The notes: a model not told the origin generated them from the letters alone. A stretch of 64,000 bases of DNA from Isochrysis galbana (GCA_018136815.1 CM030939.1:434001-498000), one strand, 5' to 3'; positions 51,249 through 60,891 are shown, counted from the first letter of the stretch. Numbers and translations are program-made.

Positions 51249-52167
51249 TCTAGCCCGGTCACTCACTCTTTTTAACCACTATTTTCGACCTCCCCTGGGT
51301 GTCCAAGGATTCCACAAGGTCCCCCCTTACCTGCCCCGCCAGCCGCCTCTCCCCTCCGAACGACCCCCTCCCACCCCACGAAGGGCAATGGCGTCGGTGA
51401 GGGACCCCCCTCCCTTCCCCCGCGCGTGGAGGTCTATTTTGGGAGATTGGGATGGGAGCTCACGGGAGGGAATCAGAGTAGTGAATGTAGGGCGCATCAC
51501 TATTTGAAACGCGGAGCTTCCGCGACGTCCGATCGCCCGCGATCGGCCGAAGAATGGCATGGAGGTGGTGGCCATGCAGAGCCTAGAGCTCTCGCGAGCA
51601 GGGTGGGGGGTCAAGGGTAGGTCGCACGCGGGTGCTCAAGGGTCGCACACACCCGTACTAACCCATCCTGGCCCCTCGCACCGCAGGAATGCGTCGATTC
51701 GATCCGGCCCGACGCCCAGGGCCATGGCCCCAGCTGACGTCGACAAGCGCTCGCTCGGACGCCTGAAGGTGCAGCTCCTCAAGTGACCGGGCGGCGCGAC
51801 GGGCCGGTCGCGACCGGCCAGTTCCGGTCCTGCCTTGAACCCCCCACAGCCGCCTGGCCGGGCCCCACCCGTTCACGCCCCGCATTGATCCGAAATCTTG
51901 AGAGCTGGTGCGTGCAGTGTTCACGTCTCACCTCCGCCTTCACCGCAATGGCGTGCTCCGAGGCCGCAAGGCCGACAAATTTGGCTGCTAGGGCGGCGTC
52001 TGTGGATGTAGTGCCATGTAGGTGATTCTATTTCAAAGGGTGACCGTGAAAGCGCAGGCAGCCCGCCCGGTCGCGCTCGCAAGTTGGGCACTCCGGCCCA
52101 TTTGGCCGCGTGACGTTGGCGTTGTTGTCGGCGCCACGCACGGCCGATTGCGATTCGATGCGCGGGA
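51249..52167. mobile_element. 919-bp insertion with TCTGTA duplication
   Basis: Compared with the uninterrupted copy at 39800-39815 (cctctgtaagcttctag), this copy reads cctctgta, then 919 bp, then tctgtaagcttctag. TCTGTA is duplicated at 51243-51248 and 52168-52173. The insert begins TCTAGCCCGGTCACTCACTC and ends GATTCGATGCGCGGGA, without terminal inverted repeats. Its ORFs (51559-51786, 51783-52025) have no known motif. The class of element is unknown. Confidence 0.7.
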
Positions 52168-52173
52168 TCTGTA

Positions 52174-52313
52174 AGCTTCTAGACTTTTTAAGTCTACCAG
52201 CTACTCCATGGCTAAGCTACGAAAAGCTATAAGTAAAGTGCACGCCGCTGTGCTCGCGTTGAGACGCTATTCACCGATAATGAATCTTGTAGGATCTTCA
52301 CTAAGCATGGATG
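52174..52313 (+). repeat. Dispersed repeat, right part (MAKLRKAISK)
   Basis: Continues the repeat split at 51248: agcttctagactttttaagt and the ATG at 52209 opening MAKLRKAISKVHAAVLALRR. It is cut off at 52313 where a LINE-A copy starts. Confidence 0.6.
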
Positions 52314-52314
52314 A

Positions 52315-53502
52315 GAACTATCAGTAAACTGATAGGGTCATGGAGCGCGCGCCGCCTCCCGCCCTCGCTGCCGCGGCCCTCGCCGCGATGGACGAAGCTT
52401 TCACGGACACGCCGCTGTCGCCGAAGCGACCGCGCTAGGACGAACCCCCCAGCCAGGTGGGCACAAGAGCCGACTCGCCACGCCCGCGCATCACCGCGAA
52501 CACCTCGAGCAAGGCCGCCATGCTGGCAGCAGCCAGCATGCAGCACACCCTCATCACAACACACAGCCACACCAGCCTCACCACACCAGCAGGACGCTTC
52601 CAAAGGGAAGGCCTCCGGGCCGGGACCCTACACAACCGAGGTATCGCCCTCGCGCTCCGGCGCGAGGGGCTGGCCCGGCACCATCCAAGGCAGAACCCCA
52701 ATGGGGGAATGCCGCATCAGACCAAAGTGATAGACAAGAAGCAGACTGGGTCCCCAAACAAGGGGTAGGAGACAAATCAGAAGGGATGCTCTACAGTGTC
52801 GCCGAAGGCCAAGCAGTCAAGCGCGCCTCGGACGCGCGAACGCTACAAGCAACACAGGCCCAAGTGACCCAACACAACAAACACCAGCACAAGGGAGGGC
52901 CTACACAAAGCACAAGCCACCTTCGAAATGGTCGGGCACAAGTCGGGACGCACATACGACGTGCGCATAGACAGCGAGCTGTTCACCTCGGAGGATGTCC
53001 GAAAGGTGGTAACACATATATGGAAGAGCCACATGAACCCGGAAACCCCGGACGAAAATGTAGACGAAGCCTGGCCCAGGCGAAAAAAAGTAGAGAAGAC
53101 CACATCGTAGACAATCTATTCATTTACCCGAAAGGAGACGCCCCGAAAGTGATATACACATTATATCTACTAGCGTGGAGAAACATCATCACAGACTTCT
53201 ATAGAATCCATTACGATGGTATAAAATTCTCGGAAGAATCAATACTGATAAGAACGATAGGCGGACACGCACGACTAGAACAAAAGATCAAAAGGCCTGC
53301 CCGGACCTCACACCTCACACTCCGAACCAGGAACCAGGCCTCAGGTAGTGCACCGAGGCCGGACCCCGCAAACCGAAGAAAAAGGAAAGAAGGGGGGCAG
53401 GGAAAGAGGTGGAGAGAGGGAAGATAAGGGCGTTGTTAGTAGTGAAGGGGAGTCCCATAACTAGTAGGTGTACAACCCAGAATCTTCAGATGTTTTTTTT
53501 TC
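52315..53502 (+). mobile_element. LINE-A copy with internal deletions
   Basis: It begins with the hairpin CTATCAGTAAACTGATAG (52318-52335) and ATG at 52340 as at 11527. ORF1 is stopped after TPLSPKRPR. Only scraps of the C-terminal frame remain (NIITDFYRIHYDGIKFSEES at about 53180-53245). The 3' end reads GAATCTTCAGATG and nine T (53494-53502). No target duplication is visible, perhaps because the flanks have changed. Confidence 0.8.
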
Positions 53503-53986
53503 AAGCCCGCCATCCCGCCTCCATCCCGGGATAAGGTGGAGCCCGTCTTTCCATCCGGAACTCCCTTAGCCGCGCCTCCCGCCGTAAACTCTTCCTCCTC
53601 TCCGTCGTCAGTTGGATGTGTGGCAACGTTCAACTTGTCACAGTCGCCAATTGGATGTGTGGCAACTTCCAAAATCCGTCGGAGGAATAACCAGGTGCTT
53701 ATCTTTGTTTGCTCCTTGGGATTTGGTGCGGTCATGTGCGTCATGGCTTGGCGTGTTGGTTCAAGGCTAGTGAGAGTAGCGGCACTAACGCTCAATAATA
53801 TTATTTATTATCGACGGAACGCGACCTTGTGCGGATGGCTGATGGCGAGGATGAGGAAAGCCCGCGCGCAAATAATCTCCACATTTGTGTTTATCGCAAA
53901 CGAAAGCTGAAGCATCTCAAGCGTTCCCCAGTCCGTACATTCGTGCGGTAAAGTACCCTACTTGCTCAAGCCTATGGACACAAAGC
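53503..53986. other. Spacer with retroposon tail and DNA-transposon terminus
   Basis: Two copies of TTGGATGTGTGGCAAC(G/T)T lie at 53612 and 53650. At 53765-53812 the GGCACTAACGCTCAATAATA end and TTATTATT tail occur, followed directly by cgacggaacgcgacc (53813-53827). No gene is seen. Confidence 0.45.
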
Positions 53987-54769
53987 TCACTTGAGAACGG
54001 CGTCATTGAAGAGGGAGACCAAAATCGCCAACGTCACTGTTGGGATGGCAAGAAGTAGTGCAATATTGAAAGAGGCGACAATGGTGTCCTTTTGCGACGG
54101 AGTCTTAGGCTCAACCACTTTGGTTCCCTGCTGGGAGGCCTTTTTCTTTTGCTTGGCTGCAACGGCACCATCCAGCGTGTTTGCAAACCAAACCGCTGCC
54201 CATGTAGCCGGCTTGACCTCCGGTGTGGGCGACTCCGACGAGGGGGTGGAAGGCACGGTTGATTCGGCCTTGGGCTTCGCCTCAGACACGTTTTTCATGG
54301 GAATTGTTTCGAGCACCTCATCGGCCAGAACCTTTGCAACGCGCTCCACAGGCTTGACATAATTCTTCTGGAGCTGCTCCAGTGATGGTTGGCGTTCTTT
54401 GCCTGCGTTGACGAGCGCCTGGCGCAGGTCATCCCATCCATCGCCCCGCTTCTGTAACGTGAATGGCGAACTCGCGGCCACCACAAGTTGCGCCTCTGGC
54501 GGCTGCGCCTCTGACGGCTTCGATGCCGCCTGAACGAGTCCCTCTGTTCCCGTCTCCGGGCTCTCCACCTGGGCAGTCGACTCCATTGGCTTGTCGTCCT
54601 TGATTGGCTCCTCAGCCGCGGATGTGGTTTCCTTGTCGATAGGCTGGGCTGTGAGCAGGACGCGAGCCGCCCGGCTCACTCCCATCGGACGCACGCCTGC
54701 CGCGACCCAGAGAGTGCGCACAGGGGCGGCGAAAGCGAAGAGCAGCCAGATGCAGATGCGAGACCACAT
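53987..54769 (-). CDS. Plastid-targeted membrane protein of unknown function
   Basis: A single exon encodes 260 residues. It opens with a signal peptide (MWSRICIWLLFAFAAPVRTL) followed by a basic, hydroxylated stretch (GVRPMGVSRAARVLLTAQ) that fits a transit peptide. The middle is acidic and Pro/Glu/Ser-rich. Two short conserved-looking blocks are SPFTLQKRGDGWDDLRQALV with the following coiled helix, and PATWAAVWFANTLDGAVAAK. A C-terminal membrane helix (TIVASFNIALLLAIPTVTLA, then ILVSLF) ends the protein. I do not recognise the family. The single tail anchor and leader suggest a thylakoid or envelope protein facing the stroma. Confidence 0.7.
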   Translation of the reverse strand: MWSRICIWLLFAFAAPVRTLWVAAGVRPMGVSRAARVLLTAQPIDKETTSAAEEPIKDDKPMESTAQVESPETGTEGLVQAASKPSEAQPPEAQLVVAASSPFTLQKRGDGWDDLRQALVNAGKERQPSLEQLQKNYVKPVERVAKVLADEVLETIPMKNVSEAKPKAESTVPSTPSSESPTPEVKPATWAAVWFANTLDGAVAAKQKKKASQQGTKVVEPKTPSQKDTIVASFNIALLLAIPTVTLAILVSLFNDAVLK

Positions 54770-54839
54770 TGGAGAAGGTCAGAGCGAGCACGCGAGACGG
54801 GGAGATGTGACCCACAGTGGTTTTGTTTTTTGAGATCGT

Positions 54840-55615
54840 CGTCTGTAGAGAGCCCCCCTTCAGGTATCATGTATCGATACGTTTACTGTGTTTCACATTT
54901 TCGTGTGACAGGGCGGTCAAACAGGGCTTTTTAAGTACTAATATGGGGGGGGGTGACATTTTTGACCATTCTCCAAAGCCCACAACAAAACTCCCAGGGG
55001 GGCCACCTGTTGCCACGAAAATCTTCGCCAGAAAAGGGTGCGATTCTCTTCCCGCCTCGCCCCTCCCTTAGGTGTCGTTCCGTCAATTATGGGACAACTC
55101 GAATGGAGCCATCAAATGTCCATAGTCATTTATACAACAATATTCACATATTCTATTGTCGACCTTTAAAATCTACGGCGAACACATCGCGCCGCGCACT
55201 TTCATACCGCAAATTGGCAGGACTAGTTGGTTGGGCGAATTTTGGCAGGACTAGGACTAGCTCACATCGTGCTGCGCACTTCAGTCCCTTGCCTAGGGCG
55301 GCTTCTCCTCCACGAGGTCTACGCCCAGCTGTCGGAACAGGTTTGCGATGCTCTCCCGTTTCATACTCAATACGTTCACTTTCGACGCTTGCCCAGTCCA
55401 ATGCCATCTGAGGCGCAAGCGAGACGACGGGGGGCAGTTGCCGAGTAGATTGGAAAGCACGACCAGGAGAATGGCTTCCATGAGCAGTGGGAGGGTACTC
55501 GATTGAAAGCGCACATCTGGCTGGCATTCGATTGCTGCGACGATGAATTGCAGCTGGTTTAAGATTGGGCAAGAGTGGGGGCATGCTTTCTGGATGAGCG
55601 AGCTCCTCAGTCGCA
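54840..55615. other. Spacer; no confident gene
   Basis: A gtgtcgttccgtcaattatg sequence (55074-55093) recalls the transposon termini. A minus-strand frame at 55293-55622 (ILLVVLSNLLGN and LFRQLGVDLVEEKPP) could be the end of a gene cut by the element at 55616, but no motif supports this. GGCAGGACTAG is repeated at 55214 and 55243. Confidence 0.35.
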
Positions 55616-56892
55616 AAGTCACGTTCCGTCAAAAGAGGACCAGGCTGCAGTGGGCGCGGTGAGGCGCACCTTCTCCGGGATTTTTGAACTCAGCAAATGC
55701 CCAATTGGCCGATGTCAAAAAAAATTTCGTGACGGGTTTCATAGAAATCGATGGCGTACCCGGTTTTCATTGACGACGCGCAGCTTGCCAAGGAATGGAA
55801 GACCAGACACGTCAAGTGGCGTATTTTTCTGGCAGTGGGCATTGCCCTTCTTGCGGTTTTCGCAATCGCGTACACAAAGAGTGTGATTCCACTCTTCGTC
55901 GCTGTAGTTTTGGTTCTCATCCGCTATGCGCTGTGCCATGTGCTTCCGCCGCACTCGCCGCTACACCCGTGGCGACGGAAGAGCTCAACTCGGCTCCGTC
56001 TGTGCGCAAACGCCGCAAGAAGAATGAGATGGTCGACGAGAAAGCGGAGCTTTTTGCGCGCGTTCTCGACCTCAAGAAGGCCGGTGTGCACCAGCGCCAC
56101 CTCTTCGACTTCAGCTTTCGCACCGACGGAGTAGGCGCTTTCGTGCTGATGCGTAAACCGCGACATGAGACGGCAGAACAGACGATCAAAAGAGAGCGCC
56201 GGCGGCGCCTCATACCGACGCGAGGTTTTTGGACGGAGGAGCAGCTGCGCGATGCGGTTGGTCTGACAGGGGCCACCCGCACAGTCACGCCAATCGAGGT
56301 GACCGCGCGCCGGAACCTCGTCGAAATCAGCCATCCGAGGAGCGAGCCGCCCATCGAACGTCGAGCCGTAGCCCCGCCTTGGCCGCCGCCGTCTTCTCCT
56401 CCACCGTCTCCTCTACCCCCCTTGCCCCCTCCATCTCCACCTCCGCCCACGCAGCCTCCCTCACCGCCACCGCCTTCTCCTCCGCCGTCTCCTCCGCCTC
56501 CCTCGTTGCCGCCTCCTCCCTCGCCACCGCCACCTTCTCCTCCTCCGTCACCGCCACCACCCTCGTTGCCGCCTCCTCCGTCTCCGCCTCCGCCCGTGAC
56601 GCCGCCTTGGTCACCGCCGTCTCCTCCACCATCTCCTCCACCCCCCTTGCCTCCTCCATCTCCACCTCCGCCCACGCATCCTCCCTCGCCGCCACCGCCT
56701 TCTCCTCCACCGTCTCCGCCGCCTCCAACGTCCCCTCCGTCTCCACCTCCGCCCATGCATCCTCCCTCGCCGCCACCGCCTTCTCCTCCTCCGTCTCCGC
56801 CGCCTCCCTCGTCTCCGCCTCCTCGCCCGCTTCTCCGCACACGCCTCACCGCGCCCACTGCAGCCTGGTCCTCTTTTGACGGAACGTGACTT
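55616..56892. mobile_element. 1277-bp element with 51-bp perfect terminal inverted repeats
   Basis: The left end 55616-55666 and right end 56842-56892 are exact reverse complements over 51 bp (outer 14 bases AAGTCACGTTCCGT). One plus-strand ORF (55795-56889) fills most of the element and reads into the right repeat. Target duplication is unclear: flanks are tcgca on the left and agcga on the right. Shorter, diverged versions of the terminus occur at 9045-9070, 19523-19549, 46585-46608, 49166-49180, 53813-53828 and 55074-55088, so the family is repeated. Confidence 0.85.
55795..56889 (+). CDS. ORF of the terminal-inverted-repeat element, possible Fanzor/TnpB-like fragment fused to Pro-rich repeat
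   Basis: The 364-residue frame has a basic helix (RKRRKKNEMVDEKAELFARV) running into KKAGVHQRHLFDFSFRTDGV, then GAFVLMRKPRHE, and GFWTEEQLRDAVGLTG. The hydrophobic/basic strand ending in F-RTDG-V resembles, from memory, the stretch before the RuvC-I motif in eukaryotic Fanzor (TnpB-like) proteins, which ride on diverse algal transposons. RuvC catalytic residues and the C4 zinc ribbon are absent. From residue 200 on it is PPPSPPPP repeats of pherophorin/extensin style. It may therefore be a non-autonomous derivative. An alternative is an unrelated transposase fragment. A decayed second copy of the RTDG region lies at 1495-1700. Confidence 0.45.
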   Translation: MEDQTRQVAYFSGSGHCPSCGFRNRVHKECDSTLRRCSFGSHPLCAVPCASAALAATPVATEELNSAPSVRKRRKKNEMVDEKAELFARVLDLKKAGVHQRHLFDFSFRTDGVGAFVLMRKPRHETAEQTIKRERRRRLIPTRGFWTEEQLRDAVGLTGATRTVTPIEVTARRNLVEISHPRSEPPIERRAVAPPWPPPSSPPPSPLPPLPPPSPPPPTQPPSPPPPSPPPSPPPPSLPPPPSPPPPSPPPSPPPPSLPPPPSPPPPVTPPWSPPSPPPSPPPPLPPPSPPPPTHPPSPPPPSPPPSPPPPTSPPSPPPPMHPPSPPPPSPPPSPPPPSSPPPRPLLRTRLTAPTAAWSSFDGT

Positions 56893-57364
56893 AGCGAGGC
56901 CCGGAGAGCCCAACTTTGAACCGATGCCGGGCGCGCTGTGTGACCGATTTCGGCAATCCATCCACATGGGGGCCTCCGCCAGACACCAAAAATACACTGG
57001 GGCCGGTATCCGGGGGTCGGCCCAGGTGCGCATACCATGGGCCTGGTTCAGAGTGCGCGTTCCGGGCAGAGGCCTTCCCTGACGGAACGTCCCTCTTGTG
57101 TGGTGTGGCTGTGGGGGATGATGTGGGTGTGCTGCATGCTGGCTGCTGCCAGCATGCAGGCTGTGGCCACGCTGTTCTCGGTGGTGCGCGGGCGTGGCCC
57201 CTTGGCTCTTGCGCCCACCCCACTTGGTCGGGCGGGTCGTCCCGGCGCGGTCGCTTCGGCGACAGGGGCGTGTCCGTGGGTGCTTCCTCCATCGCGGCGA
57301 GGGCCGCGGCAGCGAGGGAGGGAGGCAGCGTGCGCTCTATGACCCTATCAGTTTACTGATAGTT
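56893..57364 (-). mobile_element. LINE-A copy, 5' end joined to 3' part
   Basis: On the minus strand the hairpin CTATCAGTAAACTGATAG (57362-57345) is followed by GGTCATAGAGCG (the ATG of other copies is ATA), then the ORF1 segment with TPLSPKRPRRDD. After about 57060 it jumps to the 3' untranslated part (gcctctgcccggaacgcgca, then ccatggtatgcgc). The tail is missing; the element borders the right repeat of the 55616 element. Confidence 0.7.
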
Positions 57365-57478
57365 CAAAACACTGGACCTCAGGTTGCACCTTCTTAGTGT
57401 TTCTCAAGACTCGCCTCCAATCCAAGGTCCTAGCTGCCACTCACCAGCCTCATGCCGCGTGCCGCCGAATGATTACTA

Positions 57479-59097
57479 TTATGACGCCATGAACTCCCAA
57501 ACCATGATTGTCTTGTCCATCGAGCCTGAAAAGAACGAGTTGCCGGGGCCCTTGGCCAGGCATCGAACCACGTCTCTGTGTCCAGCGCGTGAGGCGATAA
57601 TGCCTCGCTTCTCAAAGGAAGGCAGTCGCCACATCTTGATCGCGTGATCATCACAGGCGGTTATGAGCACCTACAGCATGGCAGCACACGGGTGATAAGC
57701 AGAAAGTCACACTTGCCACGGACGCTCTCGCTGTCGTGGCCCCAAGACGGCTGGAAGGGGTAAGAAGGCTCACTTGTTCAGTGTCTCGTCCCGGTGCACT
57801 CTCGGGCTCCGAGACGACCGCAATGGCGGTGACTCCCGACGGCTGTTGCTGCTGGTTTGTGACCAAATGATCATGCAGCAGCTCCCCAGAAGCAGACCAC
57901 ACCTGGGATGATGATTGCAGGCAGCTGCGCTCAGTACATGCTCAATCAAGGAGGGTTGGGCAAGCATGAGAACTTTGAGGCACCCTCTGGCAGCTCAATA
58001 CACGTTTCGGCTGCACCTTGACGTGTCCATCGAGAGCTGCAGTGAAAAGATAGCTCTCCTCAACCCACATCGCCATCAGTAGATTGGAGTGGTCCGTCGC
58101 GATCTGCGTCGTTAAGGCACCACTTGCCAAATCCCACATGCACACGCCGCCATTGCGGTCAGCTGAGAGAAGCAGCGTTGCCGCAGTCTTCATCACCTGC
58201 ATGAGGATAGGTTGGTGAGTCGAGTTGCCGCACACAGGAAGTTGAAACCTCGAGAATGCGGCTGGACCAAGAAGCGGGACACGGCCGCTGCCTGACCTGT
58301 ATAGGAGCTGTGTGACCCTTGAGTTCGACCACAGGAGCAAATCCAGCGGGCTGCTCATTGAACTGCCAGGTCTTGATACCCATGTCATCACCTGGAGGGT
58401 CATCGGCATTACTCGCAACAACGGGAGATGCTTTTATGGGAGAGCCATGGCCTCGAGCGATGAGCAAATTGGATGCCATCTTGCAAATAAAGCTGAGGCA
58501 GCACACACCTCCAGAAAAGAGATAAGTGCCGCCCTGAGCAAGGCACCAAATGGTGCCTTGGTGCCCCTCAAGTGCCTGTTCAAACCCGTTGCCCATATGC
58601 CACACGCGCACGACGCCTTGCCTGCCTCCCACGGCCTGAGTCCCCACAAAGAGCCAGTCATCAAAGACCAGGATTGCCTCAACCGGCGCGCCCACATCGA
58701 CTACATGCACACACTCAAAGTTCTGTTCCCATGACCAAAGCCGCACCTTACCGTCTGATCCGCCTGAGAAAAGCTGCTTTCGTCCCTCGGCGACTTCGAT
58801 GCATGAGACGGTGGCAGTATGCCCCATTAATTTGGCTTGCTGCGTCGGCAGCGCGCTGGGCCCGCCGCGCCCGCCCTTCCCCGCACCTAAGCGGCCGCGG
58901 CCACCCCAAGAGTTGTCATACCGCCCGCCGCGCCCTCGGCTGCTCCTGCCTCCTCCACGGCTGGCACCGAAGCCGCCACCTTTGGACGACAGAGTGGAAC
59001 CAAAGCTGCTGCCCTTGCTCCCACTGTACCCGCCCTTGCCACCGTAGCCCTTCCCGTAGCCCCGGTCGGACGAGGAAGAACCTGGGAAGGCCGGCAT
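57479..59097 (-). CDS. WD40-repeat protein with RGG-rich N-terminus (ZFWD-like)
   Basis: Five exons join in phase with GT-AG ends: 59097-58509, 58391-58297, 58196-58017, 57902-57774 and 57670-57479 (394 residues). The first 80 residues are Gly/Arg/Ser-rich with RGG motifs (ASRGGGRSSRGRGGRYDNSW), an RNA-binding style. WD repeats follow: LMGHTATVSCIEVAEGRKQL with SGGSDGKVRLWSW, LEGHQGTIWCLAQGG, GIKTWQFN, LKGHTAPIQ, SADRNGGVCMWDLASG, AALDGHVK VWSASGE, ACDDHAIKMWRLP and SGSMDKTIMVWEF, about seven blades. The repeat style resembles plant ZFWD proteins, but the CCCH finger of that family is not seen. A scaffold role in RNA metabolism is inferred. Confidence 0.88.
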
Positions 59098-59274
59098 CGC
59101 GCCTCAAGCAGAGCGACCGGCGCACGCAGACAGTATGACTGGGGATGCCTATCTCACGAGACCGTCTCGCCGATGAGATACCGATGGGGGGCACCGAGAA
59201 GCCACTCACAGCACTAGCTAGAGCCAGGAGATGTAGCATGTAGCATACGCGTACCCGCATACGTATATGTTACC

Positions 59275-59500
59275 CCCCAGGAGCCAACGCCCCCCAGGAG
59301 CTATCGGGGGCCCCCGATAGCTATCGGTCGGGGGCCCCCGATAGCTATCGGGGGGAAATTTTCTCCCGATCGCCAACAGCCCCACCGAGAGCTATCGGGG
59401 GACCGAGAAAATCCCCCGAGAGCTATTGGGAGATTGCTCATGGGTCATGGGGGGTGCCGTAAGCGGATCCCCCAATAGCTATCGGGGGGAGATGAAATTC
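59275..59500. repeat. Cluster of CCCCCGATAGCTATCGGGGG palindromes
   Basis: AGCTATCGGGG or its complement occurs about seven times, including two full 20-bp palindromes (59314-59330 region and 59335-59355) and degenerate versions (GAGAGCTATCGGGGGA, CCAATAGCTATCGGGG). Runs of GGGAAATTTTC and GGGAGATG lie between. The array is 180-400 bp upstream of the WD40 start. Confidence 0.7.
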
Positions 59501-59519
59501 CCCGAAGAGCAAACGGGGG

Positions 59520-59520
<1 letters not shown>

Positions 59521-59605
<85 letters not shown>

Positions 59606-59697
59606 TCTCCCTCCCTCCCTCCCTCCCTCCCTCCCTCCCTCCCTCCCTCCCTCCCGCTCTCTCCCTCTCTCCCTCTCTCCCTCTCTCTCCCTCTCTC
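59521..59697. repeat. CT dinucleotide and CCCT microsatellites
   Basis: About 40 CT units at 59522-59601, then CCCT/CCTC units at about 59601-59655 and mixed CTCTCC to 59697. The Ser-Leu frame across it is an artefact of the repeat. Confidence 0.95.
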
Positions 59698-60700
59698 GGG
59701 AGGCAGCGGTAGGGTGCGCGCGACAGCGCCGTTCGTCTCAGCCGCAACCTCAGTGGGTGGGGGAAGGAAGGGGAGGACGGCGGAAATAGGTGGTGGGCGG
59801 CGGCGGCTCAGATGGCGAGAACAGGGGCAGTGCGCTGAGCAGCCAGGTGCAGGTCAGGTGGCGGCTGGAGGAGCGGCAAGCTCCGGTGAGAGCCAAAGGT
59901 GGTGGGGCTGGGAAGGAAGAGGGAGGGCGGTCGGTACGGCGCGCCAGCACCGCACAGAGGTGGAGCGCCGGCTTTCATTGGAAGAGGGCGGCAGGGTCGG
60001 CGGCAGCGGCGACCGACAAGTTGGCAGAGTTGGTCGCTGGTCGCACCTGTCTGGTGTGGTGTGGCTGGTGTGGCTGTGGGGTGTGATGTGTGTGTGCTGC
60101 ATGCTGGCAGCCAGCATGCAGGCTGTTCTCTCGCCGTTCTCGGTGGTGTGCGGGCGTGCGGGCGCAGCCGAGTGGCTTCTGTGCCCACTTGGCTGGGTGG
60201 GTCCTCCTTGTCAGAGCAAGGCTGATCTCACTCTTGGAGATTGCCTGCGAGGGCGCGCCGGCAGCTAGCGCAGAATGCGGTTCTTGCGGGGAGCTCATGG
60301 AGCTTTCCTCGGGGGTGACTACGGGCATGGTGATCGACGCACGACGCACGACGCACGGAGGGCGCGGAAGTGCGGAAGGAGGCTTGTAGGGGGTGGTGGC
60401 AGGCGACTGGGGCGGCGCCGACGGTGGCGGTCGGAGGTGGAACGAAGTTACGTTTGGGGTACGAGTACGTCGACGACGGGGGTGGAACAAACTCTTCATA
60501 CGGTGGGGGCTCGAAAGGAGGGAGGGACCGGACGGAACCCACATCATCTTCAGCACCAACCACAGAGGGATTGAGAGAAGAAGGAACACTTGGCAAAGGA
60601 TCAGCGAAAGAAAGGAGAGGAAAGGCCGCCGGTGGAGCAACGGACGAGGCTATAGGACCCATTCCAGCTCCAGTTGACGGGGTTTGAGTAGAGGCCCGCG
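59698..60700. repeat. GC-rich spacer with a LINE-A ORF1 fragment
   Basis: On the minus strand about 60235-60010 carries LINE-A ORF1-like sequence (MLAASMQHTHITPHSHTSHT, also CWLPACSTHT in a neighbouring frame). A second minus frame at 60228-60725 is Pro-rich (PPYEEFVPPPSSTYSYPKRN) and unassigned. No host gene is seen. Confidence 0.5.
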
Positions 60701-60714
60701 GAGGCCCTGGTGTT

Positions 60715-60891
60715 ACGGCTCGCACTCGTCACTACGAAAATTGGCTTTGGTTTGGCCGCAAGCAATTTCTCGATCTTATCTCTACTCCTTCGTGGCTGTC
60801 GACCAACAACCAAATTGCCGACATGATGACTAAGGCTCTAGAAAAAGCGAAGTTCGTTTCGTTCCGCAACAAGTCGCTCGGATCATTTTAG
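60715..60891 (+). pseudogene. Ty1/copia pol C-terminus (end of RNase H)
   Basis: The plus strand encodes RTRHYENWLWFGRKQFLDLI, then STNNQIADMMTKALEKAKF and a stop at 60889-60891. The NQIADMMTKAL motif (usually Q-x-AD-x-(L/F)TK) followed by F..R..LG is the standard end of copia pol. The upstream pol is missing. A purine-rich stretch gcgatgggggag at 61119-61130 may be the polypurine tract, with the 3' LTR starting at about 61131. Confidence 0.8.

Noticed and set aside
55293-55622. 109-residue minus-strand ORF left of the terminal-inverted-repeat element
   Set aside because: Could be a gene end cut by the insertion, but no continuation is seen on the other side of the element.
59275-59500. CRISPR array
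   Set aside because: The repeats are palindromic, unevenly spaced and in a eukaryotic promoter region; there are no spacers of constant length and no cas genes.
59426-60268. 280-residue plus-strand ORF with a long Ser-Leu run
   Set aside because: The run is the translation of the CT microsatellite; the rest has no motif.
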